A stretch of 64,000 nucleotides of DNA from Phylloscopus collybita (Eukaryota; Chordata; Aves; Passeriformes; Phylloscopidae): positions 1,182,001 through 1,246,000 of the forward strand of contig JAJNNQ010000137.1 of assembly GCA_027886175.1 (NCBI GenBank), read 5' to 3'. This document shows, piece after piece, positions 57,456-64,000 of the stretch (the stretch's first letter is position 1; every line of letters begins with the position of its first letter). Under the pieces are notes generated by a model. It worked only from the letters and a program-made list of their open reading frames with translations, had not been told where the DNA came from and did not search any database. The position numbers and the translations under genes were made by a program.

Positions 57456-58387
57456 GTGAGGTCTCTGGAGAGTTGAGGGGGAGAATGGCAACAAACACGT
57501 TCATAAATCCCATAATTATTAATTACTATTAACATCATCACTAAAATAACATTTGCTTTAAAGCTGCTGCTGAAGAAGAAAGTAACCTTCAACTCTGAGA
57601 AATATTAAAAATAGAGCAATCTGCAAGGAAATGATGATTGACAGAGGGAGAGGTAAAGAGCAAGGCTTAAATAATACATGGAAACCTGTAATTCAGCCTG
57701 ACACAAATTCATTTTTCTCACTCTGCCACTCCGAAGTATCCAATCAATGAGACAAATCTCCATGGCAAAGCCATTATTTAAACAAAGCTGGCTTGGCTTA
57801 AAAACACAATAATTTGGGCCAATTTAGGACTCTGATATTATGCACCATTTCGCATTGTGAGGTGCTGAGAGATCCCACATTGATCTGGGAATGAAAAGCC
57901 AACAACTTTTTGATAGTTCATAGATTTCCCCCTTTTCTCTCTGCCTCCCAACCCCCAGATGTTGAATAGCCCAGCAGCCACCCCCTCTGCTTTCCGTTTT
58001 GGGTTTGTTATCCCTGAAAGCCAAACTGGAGAGACTCCTTAAAAGAAGCAGCAGTAACAGGAAGAGATAACGACTTAAATGCAGCTTTAACAATGCTGCT
58101 TTCTTCCCTTTTGAAATAGGCATCTGGGGTTGTTTTTTTTTTTCCCCTCCAAATATGTTCAATTGCTGCCTCCAAAGGCATCAGCAAAGCTGAGAAATGG
58201 GAGGGAAACTATTCCTTGAGTTGGTGGATGGGATCAGATTTTAAGGACTCTACAAGAATTTTGGTTCAGCTCCTGATTCCTTAAAACCCCAAGGAATTAA
58301 AGAGCCGAAGTTGCTCCAGGTGTTTGTTGGATCAAGGCCAGGGGGATGCAGAGCTCTGCAGGATTGAACAGCCCACGGGGATTGGAA
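57456..58387. other. Intronic sequence with a possible conserved patch
   Basis: 57600-57800 is repeat-free and AT-rich with motifs such as tgattgacag (Pbx/Meis-like) and atccaatcaatgag. Nothing else recognised. Confidence 0.35.
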
Positions 58388-58497
58388 CAGGAATTGGAAG
58401 AGGCTGCCCAGGGAAGGGCTGGAATCACCATCCCTGGGAGTGCTCAGAAAACCCCTGGATGTGGCACCTGAGGCCGTGGTTTAGTGAGGAACATGGT
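58388..58497 (+). mobile_element. CR1 LINE remnant, tail missing
   Basis: 'gaggctgcccagggaaggg', 'ggaatcaccatccctgggag' and 'cccctggatgtggcacctg'. Stops before the 3' end. Confidence 0.82.
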
Positions 58498-59741
58498 CCT
58501 TGATTATTCTTTGATCAATCCCTGGGATCTTCATTCCCCCATCCATAAAATGGGAGTAATTATCCTTCTATTCTCTCATCCCTTGCTTGCCTGCTTTAGC
58601 CACATTTCATCCTCTTTTCATCTGCCTGTGCCCTGCTGGGCCCCCACTGAGGCTGAAGGGCTGATTCATCACTGAAATGCTCACAACAAACAGAGACATT
58701 GCACCCGGATCATCTGAAATGGTTTTTCACCTCTGGCTTTTGTCGTTTTGCTAATCAGAAAACATGGAATTATCTCAATTTAGCAGCTGTCACTGTGCCA
58801 CCCACCACTGGTTAAACTGGCTCGGTACCTCAGCTGAGCAGACAGCATTCCAAGAGAGCTCTGAAAAGGTGATCTGATGCAAAAATTTTGACTTAAATGA
58901 GAATATTCCCTTTTTTTTTTTATTGCCTCACAATGGGATTTCAGCACAGCAGTTACAAGGGAGAGGAAGATGAATTGTCTCTACAGACTTTAAATGTTGC
59001 CAAGAGCTCCTCGTGGCAAGGTGAAACCCATTCCTCGTGTGCTGCTTTGCTTTCAGAGATTCCAATCCAAAGTCCTGGGGGTTTATTGCTCTGTGATTCA
59101 GCAATTGCAAAGGCACTGCAAAACAACAGCACCCAAAACGTGACAGCTCTGAGGCAACTCTGATCCAGGAGGGATTTGGGAGTTTACACTGGAAAGCACT
59201 GAAGGAGAAATCCCAAAGTGAAAAGTTTTTTGAGGATGTTTGTGCTCAGGAACTTTGCCTGTTTTGAAGTGTCAGTGCTAGCTCAGGTCAAACAATCACA
59301 GCAAACAGCCCAAATTTGGCTTTTTCCTGCTGTGATGCAACCAGGATCAGGAAACCCTGGGCTGGTTTTGTGTGGGAGCTGGAACACCAGAACAGACACT
59401 CAAAAGTGCAGGGAGAAAATGAAGAAGAAAAACTCAAGAGGAGTGTGGTCCTTGCTATTCCTGCTGATACTTTGGGGATTTGGCAGTGCTCAGAACTGGG
59501 ATAAAAGCAATTTAGTGAAGTCAGGGCACTGTTCTCTCAGGAAAGTGTCTCCCCATAACTCATAGGAATAATAATAATAATTAATAAATAAAAATCACTC
59601 TGATCCTTCCACATCCACCTGCTGCTCCCACCAAGCTTCCACCAGGCCCAGCCTGCCTGGTCACGAGCAGAATTGGGGAATTTTAAAAAGATCTGAAAGC
59701 CTCGAAGCTGCTGGCAGAAGGACTCACACATTTACTGAGCT
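58498..59741. other. Intronic sequence, nothing recognised
   Basis: T tract at about 58911-58921. No family recognised. Confidence 0.4.
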
Positions 59742-59860
59742 CTGTGGGTTGAAGAGGACTTTAGAGCCCACCCAGTTCCAATGGGCAGGGACACCTTCCA
59801 CCATCCCAGGATACTCCAAGCCTCGTCCAACCTGGACTTGGACACTTCCAGGGATCCAGG
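59742..59860 (-). mobile_element. CR1 LINE, 3' end remnant
   Basis: 'gtgggttgaagaggacttta' to 'cacttccagggatccagg', with the 'ccctgccatgggc' part shortened. Confidence 0.84.
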
Positions 59861-60957
59861 ACTTGAACAGAAGCTGGATTTTAATGCTATTTCACATTTC
59901 TCTTGAGGCAGCTGAGGAGCTTTTTCATGATCAGGAAGGAAGTTATTAGACAAACACTGTTTTTATTAAACCAGATTAAACTTGGAACCACCAGCCTTGA
60001 CACGGAGCCCTTTAAGGTGTAATTTGAGAATCACAGCAGGTGAAAATGAAAATAAAAACAAAAATAAAAACCCTGGCCTTGATGGTATTGTGAAGGTTAT
60101 AACAAGTGAAACACAGGAATGTGACTTTTTGGGATGAAGGAGCAGAACTCTGGCTGATCCTCAGCAAAGACAGCAAAAAGACATGAACAATCTCCTATCT
60201 TTCACAGCAATGGTAATTTATTAAAATAAACCACCCAAATCATTAAAACCCGTCATCTTAAACCAACAAAAGGCTCTTCAGTAGAACAATCACTGTCACC
60301 ATCTGAGAATTCCAGATCATCACCTCAATTCCAGACGCTGCCTGCTCAGTTCTGATTCTCACATATTTTATCACTGCCTTGGCTGTTGCTTTTTCCCCCC
60401 CAAAAAAGCAGAACCTGGGAGGCCAAATGGAGCTCCTCACCTAACCAGACAAATGGATTTTATTGACTTAATCAAGGAGAGTAACAACTCCACAGCTCAT
60501 TTCTTCCAGAGCTGGCTGGAACAAACTCTCGGGGGCACGGGGAGGAGATGTAAAACACAGCCCATAAATTATGAGTTCATTAAGGAAATGCCAATGGGAA
60601 CTGCTTCAGAATGGAACATCCACGTTCTACGAGGCTTCCAGGGCTGGGGGGAGGGCAAAATATTGACTCCCAGCAAACGAGGCAGGAGATCTCCACATCA
60701 TAAATCATGGGAAACTCCCTGATTTTTCTCCTTCAGCTGATGAGGTTGCTCTGCTGCTCTGTATTTGATGGGATAGGGAACCAGGGGTTATCCCATTTTT
60801 TGCTGCTGTTGCTCACATGGCAGCTTGGCTTTGTCACAGTCTTTTCCACAGTCTTTTTGCTGTGATTTTGGGCTCAGATTTGAATCTTTTGGGCTCAGAT
60901 TTGCCAAATTTGGGCCCTAATGTTGATGGGTTATTCCTCTGAGAGGTACAGACAGCT
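59861..60957. other. Intronic sequence, one local duplication
   Basis: ttttgggctcagatttg is repeated at about 60863 and 60887. 60440-60710 is unique and may be conserved. No gene recognised. Confidence 0.4.
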
Positions 60958-61032
60958 CTTGGGGTGTCCTGTGCAGGGCCAGGAGTTGGACTCAAGGATC
61001 CTCATGGGTTCATTCCAACTCAGGATATTCCC
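60958..61032 (+). mobile_element. CR1 LINE, 3' tip (other subfamily)
   Basis: 'gcagggccaggagttggact' and 'ccaactcaggatattcc' match the CR1 end that carries 'ggactcgatgatccttgtgg'. Only about 75 bp. Confidence 0.75.
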
Positions 61033-62606
61033 AAAGGGGAAAAATCTCACTTTTCCCCCCCTGGATGGGTGAAAATCCTGGGAGAGAGGCTTTGTACAAC
61101 ATTATTGAGGGGCACAAATACACAGGGAGAGGCACTGAGTGAGATCAGTGAAAAGAGGATAAAGCAAGCAAGCACAAATCGCCCAAATTGCTAAATATGA
61201 GCAACAAGCCTCCAAATTACCCAGAGCGAAGCAGCTTCTCTGAGGTAACTCAATTCCTGCATTCAGAGCTGAAAAAATGTTAAATCGGGACCAAAGAGTG
61301 ATTATATTGATTTGTACACCCTGAACCACAGGAATAGGAAATGAACGAGGAAACAAAAAATCACACACACACAAAAAAAAGGAGAAAATGTTTCCAACAG
61401 TTTCATGTATTCCTTTCAGGGGTCCACAGCCATCAAGGCACAAAAAACTTCTGCTCCAAGAGGGAATGATCAGGTTTTATCTCCAGACAGCTGATTTCTT
61501 ATTTTGTTTTTTTTTAACTGATTGGCAAAATTTTGAAATTTTAGGGAGTGAAGCCTGAAGAGGGCTGCACACCCTAACAGGGATATTTACTGCTCCTAAT
61601 GGGCCAAATTAGGCTGCTGGTGGTTAAGACTCAAGGCTGGAATAATGAATGGGCTCTTCACACCCCAAGCCTTTGATCTTTGGACTGGATTCAAATGGAA
61701 GTGAAAGCACTGGGCAGCTGATGGGGTCTGGGATGTGGTCACTGTGAGCTGATTACCTTGAGCTATTTTTGCCCATTTCAGGATGGGCTGAAATGTGGCC
61801 CTGCACCCCTGAGATATCTGGGAGAGCTGTGCCATCACTGTTTCTGCTCTACTGACACAGATTTCTGCTTTAAAGAGGATTTTTTGAGAGCAGGCAGAGC
61901 TTCTGCCTGATGAGCAGAGCAGAAGCAATGGAAAAAAAAAGTATTTTCCCCAGTTTGAGGAAAGATGCTGTCAAGACTTCCCTCACTCACCTCTCCTTAA
62001 TCCCATTTTTTCGCCTCTCTTGCCTGTTACTGCTGCCCTTGAGGACTTTGGACATCACCACATGGACAGAAGGCAAAGCAGCTCCAATTCATCCCATCCC
62101 CCACATTAAACAGTCACATTCCAAAGGAAAATTTGTTTCTGGGTTCCTACAAGTGCATTAGAAATTAAGAGGAAAGGCCCAGAGAGCAGGGAATGTTTCT
62201 GGTAGTGGCCATAGTTAAAGTTAAATAGAAAGGTCACCTCCTGGACTGTGTTCCTGCTATAAACCAGCAAATTATTTCTCTTATTGCTGTGATTGCTTTG
62301 AAATCAATTTGAGAAGCCTTCAGAGCCACAGTGATGGGGGAGGTCTGTAAGATCACATGGAGGGAGTGGGGACAAGGGGACAGGAGCTTTACCTCTCTCT
62401 GTGCCAGGCTGTTCATGGCTTCTCCTACACCTCTGCTCTTCCACCCATAAAAAACGGGACAATGACCCTTCCAAACACAGAATCTGCCAGGTGCTTCTCG
62501 ATCTTCAGGCAGAAACCTCCTTAGAAATCAGCTGTCCTAATTTAAGTCCCAGCAAACTCATCAGCTGAGATGCAAACGCTCGGAATTGGGAGAGAAAATT
62601 TCAGGG
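61033..62606. other. Intronic sequence, nothing recognised
   Basis: No gene or family recognised. Confidence 0.4.
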
Positions 62607-62900
62607 AGAGCTCAGAGCCTGAAGGGGCTCCAGGAGAGAGGCTGGGGACAAGGCCTGGAGGGACAGGACACAGGGAGTGGCTTCAGAATGGAAAAGGGGA
62701 GATTTGGGAAGGAATTCCTGGCTGGGCTGGGACTCCCAGAGCAGCTGTGGCTGCCCCTGGATCCCTGGAATGTCCAAGGCCAGGTTGGACACTGGGGCTT
62801 GGAGCAGCCTGGGACAGTGGGAGGTGTCCTTTCCCATGGCAGGGGTTGGAATGACCTTTCAGGTCTCTTCCAACGCCAACCATTCCATATTTCTGTGATT
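62607..62900 (+). mobile_element. CR1 LINE, long 3' fragment
   Basis: The only long 4022-type copy in plus orientation: 'gaaggggctccaggagag', 'ggaattcctggctgggctgg' and the end 'accattccatatttctgtg'. About 90 bp after it lies the family A LTR. Confidence 0.92.
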
Positions 62901-62994
62901 ATTAGCAAGTCATTACGAGGACACACAGTGCACTCCCAGCTTTAGGACGAACCCGTAAACACCAGTGACTGACACTGAATGAACAGCTCACACC

Positions 62995-63560
62995 TGTTGG
63001 GGAGGATGAAGTAGCTCGGCCCTGCAGAGATGATTTATTAGTAAAAGATTCTAAAAGTATGAAATCCACAAGAGGAATAGAATTAAAAGCAAAGTTTGAA
63101 CTGTAAGTTGCTGGACAGGAAGAAGGTGATTAGACAGCTGAAAAGGGCTTGGCTGGGTGAGTCAGTGACACCCCTGCCAAGACAAAAGGATGAATAAAAG
63201 GTTGGACCTTCTCAGGTATCAGGGATAAGGTGGGTTTCACAGGTTTTTGGTATGTAGAGTAGTATTGTAACATTGTAGTTCCCATAGGCTGTATGTAGAT
63301 TCTGTAGGTTTTGTATCTTGAGGTGATTGGTTGATGCTCATTGGAATATTCACGATAGAAAGGGTTAAAATGGAATGTAACAAGGAGCTCGGCCTCTTTG
63401 CGCGCCTTCCCTTGGACCCTCTTGGACTCTTTGCACTGGATCCCTTGGACCCTTCCCCAGTCAGGCTGCCTCCCCACCACCAATAAAGCACGTGTTCCAA
63501 AGAGTATCCTGATCTTCAGATCATCTCTCTCGTCGGACACAACCAGCGTGCGTTCTAATA
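62995..63560 (+). mobile_element. Solo LTR, family A copy 3 (566 bp)
   Basis: TGTTGGGGAGG ... TTCTAATA with AATAAA at 63482-63487, flanked by cacacc (62989-62994 and 63561-63566). It ends TA like copy 1. Confidence 0.94.
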
Positions 63561-63566
63561 CACACC

Positions 63567-64000
63567 AAGCCCCAAAGTAAAGCTCTGCCAGGCCAGAAAG
63601 TCAAACTCAAACAGAAAGGGAACTGAGGTGAACACAAACTGAGAAATCCACACAAAGGCCCACGGAGAATATTCCATTTCCAAAGCCCATCCTCTGGCTG
63701 CGTGCCCCACCTCAGGAGCCCTGTGCCTGTGGAAGCAGGGCCTGGCAGGGGACTGGTGTGAAAATCTCCACCATTTAAAATGCATTCATTTGCATTCTAA
63801 ATGGCTCTGTGATGTGTCTGAATTGACATTGGTTTAATTCGCTTCATGAACGCCTGTGTCACGCTAGAATTCAAGCACTTCACCAAAGAACCAGAATATG
63901 AGCAGTGGAAGTGTTTGCATTTCATGCATTTCTGTGTCAGTCACAGAAAAAGTTATAATTTCAGGTGCTGTGAGGAAACAATGATCAATCCCATCCCATT
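63567..64000. other. Intronic sequence with octamer-like motifs
   Basis: 63775-63965 has two or three ATTTGCAT/TTTGCATTTC motifs and no repeat similarity. Possibly conserved; nothing else recognised. Confidence 0.35.

Larger units (their letters stand above)
17534..64000 (-). other. EXOC4: EXOC4 intron upstream of the exon (part)
   Basis: At least 46.4 kb of intron precedes the exon in gene sense, with no further Sec8-like frame on the minus strand. EXOC4 introns are very long in mammals, so this size is plausible. It carries most of the repeats listed below. Confidence 0.75.

Overview
The window looks like bird nuclear DNA, most likely from a songbird or close relative. The evidence is about 39 fragments of CR1 LINEs of avian type, several solo LTRs of endogenous retroviruses, no Alu- or B1-like SINEs, and one spliced exon with extreme GC3. 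I recognise only one piece of a protein-coding gene: a 220-base internal exon of EXOC4 (exocyst subunit Sec8) on the minus strand at 17314-17533, with a good 3' splice site, polypyrimidine tract, branch-point candidate and 5' splice site. EXOC4 is a very long gene in other vertebrates, so the rest of the window reads as its two flanking introns: 17534-64000 lies upstream and 1-17313 downstream in the gene's sense. I saw no second EXOC4 exon, no other gene, no tRNA or rRNA, and no intact retroviral or LINE coding region. The many open frames are chance frames in CR1 fragments or in stop-poor tandem repeats.

Layout. 1-17 kb: a 552-bp minisatellite (1049-1600), scattered CR1, a 197-bp direct repeat (7275 and 8220) and a CpG-dense unique patch (about 10.2-10.65 kb). 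17-18 kb: the exon, with a CR1 fragment just past its donor site and a 203-bp tract of only A and C (U/G in the transcript) about 200 nt before its acceptor. 21.2-22 kb: a rearranged LTR pair whose junctions fit retroviral self-integration. 24-27.5 kb: two solo LTRs of one family in opposite orientation, one inside a CR1; a third copy is at 63 kb. 33 kb: a (TGGGA)n array able to form G-quadruplexes. 39.7-40.5 kb: an ERVL-like solo LTR carrying its own tandem array. 45-47.6 kb: a 375-bp inverted repeat pair and a CR1 with an internal triplication. 49.6-50.5 kb: a CR1 tail expanded into 19 copies of a 19-mer, then a short solo LTR with a perfect 6-bp target duplication. 54.5 kb: an ATGGG/ATGGA pentamer array. 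55-63 kb: mainly CR1.

The genes do not form an operon or pathway here. The biology is one exon in repeat-rich introns, with retroelement remnants that could affect splicing and RNA folding. No new defence, toxin or biosynthetic system is visible. The most unusual signal is the LTR rearrangement at 21232-21952. All repeat family names come from sequence recognition without a database search, and ends marked approximate could move by tens of bases.
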